Assembly (NCBI GenBank): GCA_011799875.1
Contig: CM022301.1
Location: 208,973,771-209,037,770, forward strand
Direction of reading: 5' to 3'
Source: Thinopyrum elongatum
Taxonomy: Eukaryota; Streptophyta; Magnoliopsida; Poales; Poaceae
Length of the DNA stretch: 64,000 nt
Below are positions 22,907 through 35,544 of the stretch, in pieces; the stretch's first letter is position 1; every line of letters starts with the position of its first letter. The translations under genes and the position numbers were made by a program. The notes under the pieces were generated by a model, which was given only the letters and a program-made list of their open reading frames with translations, was not told the origin of the DNA and did no database searches.

Positions 22907-24758
22907 GAGGGTCCTAGGCAGGAGGCCTACGCCTTTCGATCGTAGTATTTTATTTTGCCCCGCCTTCCTAAAGGCTTATCTCTATTTCTGTAATATATCT
23001 GTACTCAGATATCTGATGCTTCCGCTGACGCTTGTATGCCATCGATCTATGTATTCGAGCCCTCGAGGCCCTGGCGTGTAATATTAAGCTTGTATGACTT
23101 TATTTATGTTTTAGAGTTGTGTTGTGATATCTTCAAGTGAGTCCTTAGGCTTGACCATGTGCATTTGCGTGTATGATCAGTGCACGATTAAGCCGGCGTC
23201 GTCACAAGAATCCCAGATCCGGATCCGGGCATCTCCACTGCCAGAGATAGTAGGCGTGCCCGAGTCACCCTCCGTTATGCCCCTCGTCGCCCACACAACC
23301 AAGAGGCACCGCCGCCGCCATCATGGTGCCCGCCGGAGAGCCAACCATGTGGACCGCCTTCCAGGGCCGCCGCCCCGGTATCCAAGCCACGAAACATAGC
23401 CAACCATTCTCTTCACAGTGCACAGACCGTGACTGAAGAAGCCCGGCATCAGCCACTGAGCCAAGGTCAACGCCACCACCGTAGGGGCACCGACACCTGA
23501 AGTCCCCTCCAATCCCGGTGGACTAGGGGGCATGACCCAAAGACTGCCGACGGCCATCGTTGAGCCCACAGCTCAGACGACGCCAAGCCCAAGACCATCA
23601 ACACTGATCTTACTGCCAGCTTAGCTCTATCACGACCACCAACGCCATAACGTGAGGATGCCCTCCAATCGAACCGCAAGCTCCCACCTTGGCCGAGCCG
23701 GAGGCGACCTAGAGTCGAGTACAGATTCCAGGGCGACCAAGCGCCGGACCTTGTGCGAGGAGCAACGAACCCCGGGTAAGAGGACCACGTCAAACTGCGA
23801 CACCGGTGGCTAGTCCATGTTGCCAGGCCACTGCCAGACAACACACCCGTCGGGCGGCGCCCCATCAGATCGGAGCCAGATCCAAATGGGAGGCAGCCTT
23901 TGGCAGCCGGCTACTCCGGGCGCCTGGCAGCCGCACCACATCCATGCCAGCCCCGTCTCCCATAGGCTCCACACGCACACCCCGTCATCGCAGGCCGATA
24001 CCCGGGTCTCCACCCACTACCCACTGCTTCGCCTCCACACGCCCGCGAGAAGTCTGCTGGTCACCATCGCCGTCAGCTGCCACCACCCGACGACCCAGGG
24101 CCGCCCGCCCACGCCGATCCCAGCCTTCGCCGTAGGGGCCCACGGCATGTCAGATTCGCCGCCACAGCCAGCCCTGCGCAAACCACCCTCAACAGCGCCG
24201 CCCGAAGCGCAGCCACCGTGTTGGCACCGTCACGCCAGCTCGCCGCCGTGCCGCGCTCCTGTCGGAGAGAGCAGCCCACGCCGCTCCACTGCCCGCGGAG
24301 AACGAGAGAGCCCCGTCGCCGCCGGCTCCAGTCGAGCTTTGCCCGGCAGAGCCCCCTGACGACGGCGGGGGGAGAGGAAGGTGGCTGGCGGCGGAGATCG
24401 AGGTGCCCTCCCAGCCACCTAGAGGGTTGCGGCGCGGGAGGGCATAAGGTCGCCAGATCCAACCAATCTCAGGCTGCCTCCACTTTGGTTTCTCAACCAT
24501 CGCCTTGTTTCATCTCATCCTTTCAACTGCGTCTATCCAATGTTGATCTATGTTGCCCCGGTGTGTAGCACTAAACATGACTAGCACCCTCGCTAATTAA
24601 TGTCAGCATCAACGAATTAATTGTATACTACCTAATATCCACATGCAATTAAGATATTGTCAAATATTAGTATGTGATGCAATTAATATATTTTCAAATA
24701 TCCTCTTAGAAAAGATAGCCTAATATTAACATGCATTGCATGTACATGATTAGTAGTA

Positions 24759-24832
24759 CTCCCTCCGATCCAAAAAAGTGTCGTTGTTTTGAACTAAAGT
24801 TAGTCTTCAACACTTTTCTGGATCGGTGGGAG
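24759..24832. mobile_element. Stowaway-type MITE (74 bp)
   Basis: The left end CTCCCTCCGATCCAAAAAAG pairs with the right end CTTTTCTGGATCGGTGGGAG, and both ends are flanked by TA. The pairing continues inward (CAAAAAAGTG against CACTTTTCTG). Confidence 0.88.
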
Positions 24833-25348
24833 TAACATTTAATACCTGAATTTTTGTCGGCGTGTATCAAAGCAAAAGTTGAAGCAACGTATCTTCAAAA
24901 AGAAAATTTAAAACATAGACTTCTTTTTTGTGTGATAAATTAAATATAGAATTGTAAAGAGTTGTGTCTCAAAAGAAACTATGTCTGAAGAACTAGAAAT
25001 TTGGTTTGCTTGAAAAGCAAGATAACTCACGAAAAGTGTCCATAGAAATCAGGAGAACAAAAGTAACACGTGAAAAATGTTGTGTCGTGCACCAAGCATT
25101 TTTAAGAGAGCCAAAAATAGACTTGCAGATAAAGCATAGCAAATTTAGATAGGACATAGTATCAAAGAAATCCTTTGAAATATATTTCTTGATGCTAACA
25201 ATGTTATCAAACATTTTTTTAAGGGAAATTATAAAATATTTTTTGTGTGGGATAAAACCCTACTTAATTTATGTGCCATTCATTTGTTTCAAATGGGGTT
25301 GTGGGCTTGTAGCAGTCACGGCACTTGCATCTATGAGCTTATTTACTA

Positions 25349-25395
25349 CTCCCTTCGTCTCAAAATAAGTGTCTCAATTTTGTACTAACTTTGAC
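25349..25395 (+). mobile_element. Half of a Stowaway-type MITE
   Basis: CTCCCTTCGTCTCAAAATAA followed by GTGTCTCAATTTTGTACTAA is the left half of a common grass Stowaway. No matching right terminus follows within the expected distance, so the element is truncated. Confidence 0.55.
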
Positions 25396-26160
25396 GTGTT
25401 TATTTACATTCCAAAAAGTTCTAAAAGAGGATTTTAATTTTTTTATCATGGTTTAATAAAATCCATAGTTTCATTCTTATTGATATCTACAACGCATATG
25501 CAGAGATTATTTGATATGCCCTCCACAACCGGTTTAGTAGATGGACATTTTAAAGAAATAAATAACTTGACAAATTATTATAACCAAATAATTAAAAGGG
25601 GACCCAATGCCATCTCATGTCCAGTTATGAATCGCCTGCTTGGCAAATGATTCGCTCAACTCCAGTTGTCACGGATCATTAACTACAAGCACGTAGTGAA
25701 AGCCTCATCTGAAATGCTCTCATCAATTTGCAAATTCCAACTAATACAGGGGCAATTGATAAATATATAGCGATTTGTTTTGAAGGGAAATCCCATTTAG
25801 TTGTGAATTATTTCCTTCCGCAGAAATAAAAAGTGGTCCAGAAAAAATACAGCAAGATAAATAAGAGAACCTGTTTCTAATATTCTGGGGCTGGAATGAG
25901 CTGGCGGCGGATAGAGAACCTGGACCGCACCATCTCTGACGTGGAGGCCCCAGGGCCGTCAGATTATATCTTATGTGGGCCCCAATAAGCGGTGCGTTGC
26001 ACGGCGATCTGATCCAACAACACGTTGTTCGTTCATTCGCTGGATCCCGCTTGGGCCTGGGCCAACTGGAATGAAGGCCCAGCTCACCTAACAGTAATAT
26101 TCCATCGGTTTCTTTCCTTCTTTCTTTTCTTTGGATATAAAGAAATAGTCTGTACCTTAA

Positions 26161-26181
26161 TCTCTCTCTCTCTCTCTCTCT
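26161..26181. repeat. TC dinucleotide microsatellite
   Basis: About ten uninterrupted TC units; likely polymorphic in length. Confidence 0.9.
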
Positions 26182-26264
26182 GTAGGAGTAGAAAATATCA
26201 ACTGGGGAAAGAAGACAGCTTGTTCCCCTGAAGCATCTGATTAATCTATCCGCAACTCGGTATT

Positions 26265-26719
26265 TCTTTTTTTTTTGCGGGAAAGGAACTTTTCATTAAT
26301 CAGCCATGATGATTACATTCAGAATCAACAATGCTAGCTATCTCCATAGGGGAGTTTCGGAGCCAACATGCCGTGCACTGTTGCGATCGACCCATACAAG
26401 CAAGGGTGTGACTCGCCACATTCGTGTGCCTACTAATCTTAGCTAGACTAATGGTTCTTTCTTGAGCCAGAATTCGTCTGATCTCATTAACCTGATATGC
26501 ATACCTCGATCGACCGCCGTCTTTGGATTGAACCAACTTCAGCAGCTCGGCACAATCCGTTTCCACAATCAGCGGCGGGTTCGTCCAGTGTAGAGAAAGC
26601 CGTGATCCTTCCTCCATGGCCGCCATCTCAGCTTCTAAGGGGTCACCACAATTAAATAGCGTCCGTGTCGCGGCGAATATAACATCACCTTCATGATCCC
26701 GCAAGATCATCCCAGCCTA
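26265..26719 (-). mobile_element. 5'-truncated LINE with RNase H remnant
   Basis: The minus strand encodes ILRDHEGDVIFAATRTL, EAEMAAMEEG, VETDCAELLKLVQSKDG and SHTLACMGR, the C-terminal RNase H domain typical of plant LINE ORF2, then a stop and a short 3' tail ending in an A-run (T-run on the plus strand, 26266-26276). Perfect 11-bp duplications AACTCGGTATT flank it (26254-26264 and 26720-26730). The frame is open but starts inside the domain, so this is a classic 5'-truncated target-primed insertion. Confidence 0.9.
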
Positions 26720-26924
26720 AACTCGGTATTGTTTTCAACTTGGACCATTATTGATGTCTTCTTTTTCTTTCCTGTGGGAATTTTGCACTAGGTGTTTAGG
26801 CTGATTCTGTGCATAAAAACTCAGTAGTACGAATTTTCTTGGAAAAATATGTTAAATGTTAATACTAATATAACAAGGATTCCGATCAGCTAATCTAATT
26901 CTCTGAACTAAATAGCCTTTACTT

Positions 26925-27600
26925 TTATTTATTTTTTGGAAAACTTCTGATCTATTCATCAACTGTCAAGATAATACAAAGAACACCAGAAGTAAAAATT
27001 ACATAAAGGTCCGTAGACCACCTAGCAACGACTACAAGCACTGGAGCGAGCCGAAGGCGCGTCGCCGTCATCGCCCCTCCCTCACTGGAGCCGGACAAAT
27101 CTTGTTGTAGTAGACAGTCGGAAAGTCATCGTGCTAAGGCCCTAGATCGGAAGGATTTAACCTGTAGACACATGACCACTGACAAAGGAAGACTTGACCC
27201 ACATGGATCCATCGAAGACAAACGCCGAACAAATCCCACGAGATCTGCCGGGGACAAACCTCCACACACCCTCCAACGATGCTAGAGGCACCGCTGAAAC
27301 GGGGCTAGGTGGGGAGAACCTTATACCATCTTCAGAGAACCGCCGCCGCCTCACCTCTCTGAGCAGGACATAACCCTAGCAAAGCTCAAAAGAACACCAA
27401 AAAATGAAGCCCTCCCGTTGGCAAAGGCCGGGATCCACCGCGCCATCATGGCCCTAAGGCCATAGAGGACGAGGCAGACCGATGGCAGCGCCGATGGGAA
27501 GCACAAGAAACCCAAGCGTCGGTGGCGGATAGGATTATGAGGCGGCCAGGTTGCATGCCTTCTTTTTGCAATGGCTATGTTTTTTCTTGGCATTTATTTA
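26925..27600 (-). mobile_element. LINE-like 3' fragment, non-coding
   Basis: On the minus strand a GC-rich unit of about 0.67 kb ends with TTGATGAATAGATCAGAAGT and an A-rich tail (about 26921-26939). Such tails are common on grass LINEs. No RT or RNase H is present and no duplications were confirmed. Confidence 0.4.
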
Positions 27601-27799
27601 AAGATATATGGCACCCTCCTAGGTCTCTCAGTTGAATTACCATCCTTCTATGATCAGGCTCTTTTTGAGAACCGACTCGGTTTATCAACCAGGTCAAAAG
27701 GCTCATGCTAGGTTTCTTTTTTGAACATAAAGGCTCATGCTAGCTACTCTCACACTCTGTTCCATTTTGTCGAGAGAAAAGATTCGCGGAAATGAGTAA

Positions 27800-28660
27800 A
27801 AAAGAAAAGGTAGATTAAGAGTCCATCTTTTTCGAGGCATGTTTCTTCACATTTTTGCAAAACTTTGTTAAGATTATACAAAGAATTATAGAAAGAAGTT
27901 CCTTGGATGAAAAAGGTTTTCATGAACACTTCCACTGTTCTTTCAATAAAATCGGCAAAGAGAATAGAAATGCATTTTTGATAAGTATGCATACCATATG
28001 GGCATGTAAATATAGTTTTCTCTTGATATTTCAGTCGTATGGGTATTTGAGAAAATCCAGAATATCCATCGAGGTAACATAAATAAGAATTAGTAGCCAA
28101 CTTTTCTAATATTTCATCAATGAAAGGTAGCGGGTAATGATCTTTCCGAGTTTTGTTGTTCAATTTCCTGAAATCCACACACATACCATATCCAATAATG
28201 GTTCGAGTAGGAATTAAATCATTATCTTTGTTAGCCACAACCAAAAGTCTAGGTTTTTAAGGATGCAATGCACTTTCGAACTAACCCATTTACTATCAGA
28301 GATAGGAAAAATTATACTACGTCTAGTAGACGAAGTACCACTTTTTCTTACCACATCTTTCGAATAGGGGTTTAGTCTTCATTGACTTTCAGTTATATGC
28401 TTAGCTCCTTCTGTAGGTATCTTGTGTGTATAGATGGATGGGTCTATCCCTATAATGTCCTTCATTGAATATCCTACAGCTTTGTGATGTCCTCTTAACA
28501 CGATCTTAAGTTTTTCTCTTTTTCTGAAAAATTAGCATATTCAATAACATATCTTTCACTTTCATCAGGAAAATCATACCTGAATCATTTTGATAATAGT
28601 TTGAGGTGGAGGTGGTAGTTTTTCATCTCCCTTTCACTCAAAAACCTCACACACCTTATT
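27800..28660 (-). pseudogene. Decayed Ty3/gypsy reverse transcriptase fragment
   Basis: Minus-strand sequence encodes SDSKWVSS, GYGMCVDFRKLNNKTRKDHY, PLPFIDEILEKLA and LDGYSGFSQIPI, then a degenerate palm region (EVFMKTFFIQGTSF where the F-x-DD box should be). It matches the RT of Athila-like gypsy elements, such as the one at 58.6-63.1 kb. Unlike that copy it keeps the first catalytic Asp region but has lost the DD motif. Upstream coding sequence back to about 28.66 kb is frameshifted. No LTRs belonging to it were found adjacent. Confidence 0.8.
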
Positions 28661-28689
28661 AATTATGGGATCAACTAATGGAGTTATGT

Positions 28690-29634
28690 CCATGTGACGG
28701 AGTCAAATCCGGCAGATCTCGGGTTGGGGGTCCCGATCTGGCAGTCTTGGCTAGATGGTAACATGACATATGGGGACATTGATATTTACCCAGGTTCAGG
28801 CCCTCTCGAAGAGGTTTAATCACACATACTACTTTATCTGTATTGGTTGTGGATGGGGTATAAAGTATAGGTTAATCTACCTCGAGATCGTGTATGAATG
28901 AGTTGGCCTCTATGGTCTACACCCTCTGCTTATATAGACGCTGGGGGTACCTACACATAGGTCGGTTACATCTGAAGATAAGCATTCCGAAGATAGCATT
29001 CATGCCTTGGAGTATGCGCAAGTCTTAGGAATATTTCTCTAGGGGCCCGATGAATGTGGACCACTAGTTGGTTGTTTCGGGGGTCCTCGTCCCGGTCCAC
29101 ATGCTAGGGAGCCGACCTAGTTAGCACCCCTTTATCCGGGAAACCATCAGTAGCCCCTGAACCGGTCTTCAAGACGAGGACTATCCTCAGACTGATGTCT
29201 CCATTGTTGGTCTTCGTCCTTGTAAACTGGTTCAACAACTTCTTCGTGTGTTCCACCCCCAAAGTGTTCAAGTTCTGCCCGAGGAATATTATAATTTGGG
29301 CATCCGAGGAGCCCCAATTGAGCTTCCCATGTATCTTTTATCCACTCATCAGATCCGAAGACACTAATCGTGAAGAGCTACCTTAGTGGTGAAGACCTGG
29401 TCATGTTCTAACAACTTTGACCAAACCTTAATCGCCACCACGCATTGTAGAACTGTGCGATCTTTTTCATATGTCATTATAGCGTGTTAGCACAGCTCTA
29501 GGCCGCCGCTATTGGCACTACTAATCAGTAAAGAGACCGTGCTCCGGATTTGTAGCGGCATTATAAGCAAACCCCTCAATTCTCGCATGCACGTAACTCA
29601 TGTCGCATGGGGAACCCATGAAATTACTGCCACA
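28690..29634. repeat. LTR-retrotransposon-like non-coding fragment
   Basis: The phrases GAGTCAAATCCGGCAGATCT and TTTACCCAGGTTCAGGCCCT, and later AGCCCCTGAACCGGTCTTC, are ones I associate with Triticeae gypsy LTRs. No boundaries, target duplications or coding sequence could be defined. Confidence 0.4.
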
Positions 29635-30187
29635 TGATGACCCACAAGTATAGGGTATGAATCATAGTCCTTTCGATAAGTAAGCATGTCAAACCCAATG
29701 AGGAGCAGAAGGAACTGATTGCCGGTTTTTAGCAAGGTATTCTTTGCAAGTGTTGTAAGGTAGTTTTGACAGGTAGTTTGGTAGCAAGATAATTGGTAAC
29801 AAGTAACAATTAACAAAAAGTAGCAAGGTGCAACAAGTGGACCAATCCTTAATTATGCTAAGGACAAGCTGGTGATACTTCTTATAGTGAATAAAACGAG
29901 CTTGAGGACACAAGGGAATATCATTGAGTTACTTTCACCATGATTCATCGACTTAGCATTCATTGCTTTGATAAGTGTTACGTGGGTGGACCAGAGCTAA
30001 GGTATTGTTCCTACTTGAACAAACACCTACTTATGATTGGACCCTCCATGCAAGCATCTGCAAATACAAGGGAAGTAACTATATCTAACCATAGCATTAA
30101 ACATATGGATCCAAAATAGCCCCTCACGGAATAATTCATAAACCGGGGTTTAGGCTTCAGTCACTCCCGCAACCCATCATCTACAAA
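29635..30187 (-). mobile_element. Athila-like LTR, 3' fragment
   Basis: Reverse-complement homologue of 57.9-58.47 kb. It ends at TGATGACCC (29635), the mirror of the GGGTCATCA end of the plus-strand LTR, and runs right through matching phrases (GTTAGATATAGTTACTTCCC, GGGTTGCGGGAGTGAC) to about 30187, where a different LTR takes over. Its 5' part is missing. No PBS lies beyond the end. Confidence 0.7.
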
Positions 30188-33100
30188 CTAATTCCACAAT
30201 GCCTTCAAGTGGAGCCGATGAAGACGATGATGCGTTGCCGAAGTTCCTTCCCTTTAGGGAGAAGTACGTCTCCGTTGGAGCAATGTGGAGGTACAATGCT
30301 CCCCAAGAAGCACCTACGGCCACCGTATTCTCCTCACACCCCCGCACAATGCAAGATGCAGTGATTCCACTAGTGGTGCCCTTGAAGGCGGTGATCGAAC
30401 CTTCACAAACAAGGTTGGGGCAATCTCCACAATTTAATTGGAGGCTCCCAACACCACCACTAAGCTTCACCACAATGGATTGTGGCTCCGAGGTGACCTC
30501 TTCCATCTAGGGTGCCCAAACACCCAAGAGTAACAAGATACGCAAGGGATTAGTGGGGGGAATCAAATTTATCTTGGTGGAAGTGTAGATCAGGGTCCTC
30601 TCAAGCAAACCCTAGAGAATCAACAAGTTTTGTTGGCTAGGGAGAGAGATCGGGCGAAAATGAGCTTAGGGGGCAACAATGGGGCTTGGGGGAAAAGAGG
30701 TAGGTCCTCTTGGGGAAGAAGACCTCCTTATATAGCGGGGAAACAATTCCAACCATTTTCTGCCCACAAGTCAAGCACAAGCGGCACTACCACTCGGGGG
30801 AGCGGTACTACCACCGTGCATCGCAGTTCCAGTCAAAGAGTGCAACTGACACAGTCACAGATGCGGTCGTGCCGTCGGAGCGGTTCTACCGCTCCCACAA
30901 GCGGTACTTCCACTCAGTGTTGCACACTGAGGTGGAACCGTGGTAGTAGAGTCAAGTAGTGTGGCAGTACCGCACAGGGCGGTACTATCGCTGTCCACTA
31001 CCGCTCTACTTCCATTGGAGTGGAACGAGGTTACAGAAGCCTAGAACTAAGTGGTACTGCGAGCGGAGGTAGATGCCGGTAGTACCGCACGCTCTGAAGC
31101 AACGGTACTACCACTTAGCCCTCTAGGGTTCAGTGGATCGCAGGTAGTGGGGTAATAGTATGAGCCGTAGTACTCGCGACTACCCGCTGATTTACATACG
31201 GCCTAAAACAAGCGGAAGTGCCCGAAGTACTGGTGTGCGGTAGTACCGCCGGAGCGGTACTACTACTCCCCAGCGCAGTACTACCGCTTGGGTGCTTCTA
31301 GTAAGCCCAAACAGAAGACAAATGGTGCTCCAAGTTGCCGAAAAGGAAAGAGGGTGCAAAGGTGAATGTGCACGTGTTGATTCCTGATACGTCTCCAACG
31401 TATCTATAATTTTTGATTGTTCCATGCTATTATAGTATCAATTTTGGATGTTTTATATATCATTGTAAGCAATTATATATGATTTTTTGGGACTAACCTA
31501 TTAACTTAGTGCCCAGTGCCAGCTGCTGTTTTTTTGCATGTTTTTGGCTTTTCAGGAAATCAATATCAAACGAAGTCGAAACGGAGAAAAAAACTTTGGA
31601 TTAATTTTTTCTAGACCAGAAGAGACCCTAGAAGGTTCGGGAGAAGGCCAGAAGAGGCACGAGGGAGCGACAAGCCGTAGGGGCGCGCCCCGGGGGGGCG
31701 CCTCGTGGCACCTCCAACACTAATTCCACCTCTATAAATTCTCAAATATTCCCCTGACATCAGAGAGACACCCGAGATACTTTTTCTGCCGCCGCAAGTT
31801 CCAGAACCATGAGATCCCATCTGGAGGCTACGACGCCCCCGATTCAATCGTACACTAATCATACACACAAATGTGTACGATCAAGATCAGGGACTCACGG
31901 GAAGATATCACAACACAACTCTAGACACAAATTAGAATAATACAAGCTTCATATTACAAGCCAGGGGCCTTGAGGGCTCGAATACAGAAACTCGAACACA
32001 AACGAGTCAGCGGAATCAACAATAACTGACTACAGACATAAGTTAGACAAGACTGCCTTAAGAAGGCTACCACAAAACAGCGACACTGATCGAAAATGCT
32101 AAGGCCTCCTGCCTGGGAGCCTCCTAACTACTCTTGGTCATCGGCGGCCTCCAAATAGTAGTAGACTCCGTCGAGGTAGTAGTAGTCGTCGGCGGTGGCA
32201 TCTGGCTCCTGGGATCCATCATCTGATCGCAACATCTGGAAAGAAGAAAGAAGGGAGAAAAATGGTAGCAAAGCAACCGTGAGTACTCATCTGAAGTACT
32301 CGCAAGCATTAGATCTATACTAAGTATGCATTGGTATCAAGGGAAGGGATGTATCTATGGACTATATTGCAGAATGCCAGAATAGAGGGGAAGCCTAGCC
32401 TATCGAAGACTAGAATCTTCAAGCATCTTGCAGCATCAGAGGAGATAAGAGTAACATAGCATAAGTAATAAGTATGATGTAGCATTAATGCCCAGAGATC
32501 CTTTCTCGACTCCCTGCGAGAAAGCAATCCCGGAGCCATCATAACCATTACATGCCTCAGCATCCAGTTCTAGTTGCATCGATCGGGATACAACTCCGAG
32601 CATCCGTTACCGTGGACACGGCTATTCGAATAGATATACTTCCCTGCAGGGGTGCACCAACTTACCCAACACGCTCGATTAACTTTGGCTGGACACACCA
32701 TCAGGTCATGACCGGCCTCGGCTGATCGATACACCATAGTCCTACCTAGGCTCCGCAGAGGGGTCCCCGTCGGTCTACATCCTAAGTGCTCAGGGGTCTT
32801 GGGCCCATCGCCCTTTGCACTCCGGGTCCTTGTGAGCAGGGTGGATACCAGCGCCACCTCTATCCTAGATGGCACGATTCGACCGTGACACAATGCTGAA
32901 CTAGACGTCTGACAGAGCTTTCAGAAGAAACGTATGACACCGAGTGCCCATACTTATTCCCGCGTGGTGGTCAGCGCGAAAAAGGCCTGAGGCCTACTCG
33001 GATCACATATCCAAACCGTTAGTGACTTGGGAGCGCGCGGTAACGAGCAGAGACTCACGATCGATGTGACCCTGTCGCCCCGTCTCGTGGACTAACGGCA

Positions 33101-33296
33101 AGGGCCCGGAATGCCCGGCCATGCCACGTAGAAATCTCGTGGGTACCCTCCAGGTCAACCCGAGTACACATCAACTCGCGGGTACCCTCATGGTCAACCC
33201 GACTTGCAAGAGACTGTCGGGAACTCAGGTCCACCTCTACCGGGGTGGTACCGCTTGTCCCTCCAGTCCCGCAGTAACAGTAACTCTTGCGGGTAC

Positions 33297-34222
33297 TGAT
33301 GAGGACATCAATACCATTGTTACACCCACAGCCCCTGCTGCTATACATACTGGACCAATTACTAGAGCTCGCGCACGCCAATTAAATTATCAGGTACTTT
33401 CGTTTCTTGGTAATGATTCTAATGTTCATGAGAATATGATGCTGCCTAAATTGGATACATTTGTTTTGCTTACAAATGAAGGGCCTAGCTTGGACAAGAA
33501 AGAGGAACCTTGGAGCAAGTTCAAGCATGGAGATGATGGCATGCGCAAGGGGAACAAGAACAGAGTTACAAGTGATGATTTCAGGACTTTGAAGCCACCA
33601 TAAGGAGTGCAGGAAGCCTTGGACGAAATATACAAGATGCCACTTCATAAATTTCGTCCAGAGGCTATTATAGGTGCTGCGTCACCTTATTATTGGGCCA
33701 GGCCCATGTAATTTCGAAATACTTGAGTATAGGCTATTTTTAGAGTCCGTATGTGTGGGGAAACAAGAGATAGGGTTGGTTTCGGACCCCTCCTTCAAGG
33801 GCCACGAAATCCCCCCCCCCCTCTTCCTCCATATATACAGCCCTTAGGGCACCGTTTAGACTTTGGGTTTTGTTTAGATTAAAAGTTCGCCATAGCTGCA
33901 ACTTCGCGTACTTCGTTTGTGTTCAACGACCAGACCAAGACGTCACAGAACCCCACCTCGATCAATAAAGCTTTCATCTTATATTCACAATATCCAGATT
34001 GCAAATCTTAGTTTCTTGCTTGTTCTTCGTTTGCTTGCAGGAGATAGACCCTCGGGGTCAGGTTGATTGTGCTCCGGCGTGGTCAATAACCTCTCGGAGT
34101 TGGTTTAGCGATTGCTAAGGCGCGACGTCCTCGCACGTTCGTAGTCGGATCGTCAAAGTCTACTCCACCAAAAACGATAGATATCATCTCATCGAAAGAT
34201 CGGGACACCCTCGCCTCTATCA
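33297..34222 (+). repeat. CRM-like LTR1 (outer subtype)
   Basis: 926 bp, TGATGAGG...CTCTATCA. It carries the coding tail shared with integrase (stop at 33601-33603), a TATATA box at about 33.83 kb and AATAAA at about 33.965 kb. Subtype marks shared with LTR4 are AATTATCAGG, TCTAATGTTC, ATGCGCAAGG and a long C-run before CTCTTCC. Confidence 0.92.
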
Positions 34223-35544
34223 AGAAGGGTAAAGAAAATGTTATTGCTGATGCTTTGTCTCGTCGTTATACTATGCTTTCACAACTTGACTTTAAAATAT
34301 TTGGTTTGGAGACCATCAAAGATCAATATGTGCATGATGCTGAATTTAAAGATGTATTGCAGAATTGTAAGGAAGGGAGAACATGGAACAAGTTCGTCGT
34401 TAACGATGGATTTGTGTTTCGTGCTAACAAGCTATGCATTCCAGCTAGCTCCGTTCGTCTTTTGTTGTTGCAGGAGGCGCATGGAGGAGGATTAATGGGA
34501 CACTTTGGCGTGAAGAAGACGGAGGATATACTTGCTACACATTTCTTTTGGCCAAAGATGAGACGGGATGTTGAGCGTTTTGTTGCTCGCTGCACTACAT
34601 GGCAAAAAGCTAAGTCACGACTCAATCCTCATGGTTTATATATGCCTTTGCCTGTACCTAGTGTTCCTTGGGAGGATATATCTATGGACTTTGTTTTAGG
34701 TTTACCTCGAACAAAGAAGGGGAGGGATAGCATATTTGTTGTCGTGGATAGGTTCTCGAAAATGGCACACTTTATACCATGTCATAAAAGCGATGATGCT
34801 GTTAATGTTGCTGATTTGTTCTTTCGTGAAATTATACGCTTGCATGGTGTGCCAAATACTATTGTTTCAGATCGTGATACTAAATTTCTTAGCCACTTTT
34901 GGAGATGTTTATGGGCTAAGTTGGGGACTAAACTGCTTTTTAGTACTACATGTCACCCCCAAACTGATGGACAAACTGAAGTAGTCAATAGAACATTGTC
35001 TACTATGCTTAGGGCTGTTTTGAAGAATAACAAGAAAATCTGGGAAGAATGCTTGCCTCATATTGAATTTGCTTATAATCGTTCATTGCATTCTACTACT
35101 AAGATGTGTCCTTTTGAAATTGTGTATGGTTTCCTTCCTCGTGCACCAATTGATTTGTTGCCTCTTCCATCTTCGGAGAAGGTTAATTTTGATGCTAAAC
35201 AACGTGCTGAATTGATCTTAAAAATGCATGAGTTAACTGATGAGGACATCAATACCATTGTTACACCCACAGCCCCTGCTTCTATACATACTGGACCAAT
35301 TACTAGAGCTCGCGCACGTCAATTAAAATATCAGGTACTTTCGTTTCTTGGTAATGATTCTAAAGTTCATGAGAATATGATGCTGCCTAAATTGGATACA
35401 TTTGTTTTGCTTACAAATGAAGGGCCTAGCTTGGACAAGAAAGAGGAACCTTGGAGCAAGTTCAAGCATGGAGATGATGGCATGCACAAGGGGAACAAGA
35501 ACGGAGTTACAAGTGATGATTTCAGGACTTTGAAGCCACCATAA
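34223..35544 (+). pseudogene. Integrase fragment between LTR1 and LTR2
   Basis: Bases 34223-35237 match 44723-45737 of the longer copy: end of RNase H, the integrase zinc finger and most of the D,D-35-E core ([45 protein letters not shown]). The second zinc-finger CxxC is damaged, since CTTWQKAK replaces CTTCQKAK. The frame then runs into LTR2 at [13 protein letters not shown] and stops at 35542-35544. PBS, gag, PR, RT and the integrase C-terminus are missing. Confidence 0.9.

Larger units (their letters stand above)
18989..23206 (+). mobile_element. X-family element copy A (4,218 bp, probable solo LTR)
   Basis: The element begins TGTAACACCCC, ends GCGTCGTCACA, and is flanked by perfect 5-bp duplications AGAAT (18984-18988 and 23207-23211), as LTR-retroelement integration produces. 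It contains a GC-rich block (19.5-20.5 kb), a region rich in GTGGGGCCCACATG and TTGACC motifs (20.4-20.75 kb), and two coding-like blocks described separately. No gag-pol, PBS or internal LTR pair is visible. A second copy of almost the same length lies at 31829-52577 and the 3' part of a third at 63166. The simplest reading is a solo LTR of a family with very long LTRs, possibly a LARD-type element such as Sukkula, but the family name is a guess. Confidence 0.75.
18540..24560 (-). mobile_element. GC-rich LINE-like unit, split by an X element
   Basis: The segments 18540-18988 and 23207-24560 become continuous when the element at 18989-23206 and one AGAAT copy are removed. The minus-strand 3' side ends in GCTTTATATATAAAGC and GACGAAGCCTGTTTCGAG, which resembles the 3' tail of grass LINEs. 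The 5' side is GC-rich (Pro/Arg/Ala-type open frames) without a recognisable ORF. No target duplication was found. Assignment to non-LTR retroelements is tentative. Confidence 0.35.
24561..26253. other. Gene-free stretch with MITEs
   Basis: AT-rich DNA with one complete Stowaway element, one half element and a TC microsatellite. From about 25.9 to 26.1 kb it becomes GC-richer (CTGGCGGCGGATAGAG..., GTGCGTTGCACGG), without a recognisable gene. Confidence 0.5.

Noticed and set aside
23124..24500. Multiple overlapping frames of 60-180 codons
   Set aside because: GC-rich repeat with no family resemblance; all six frames are similarly open, so they are compositional.
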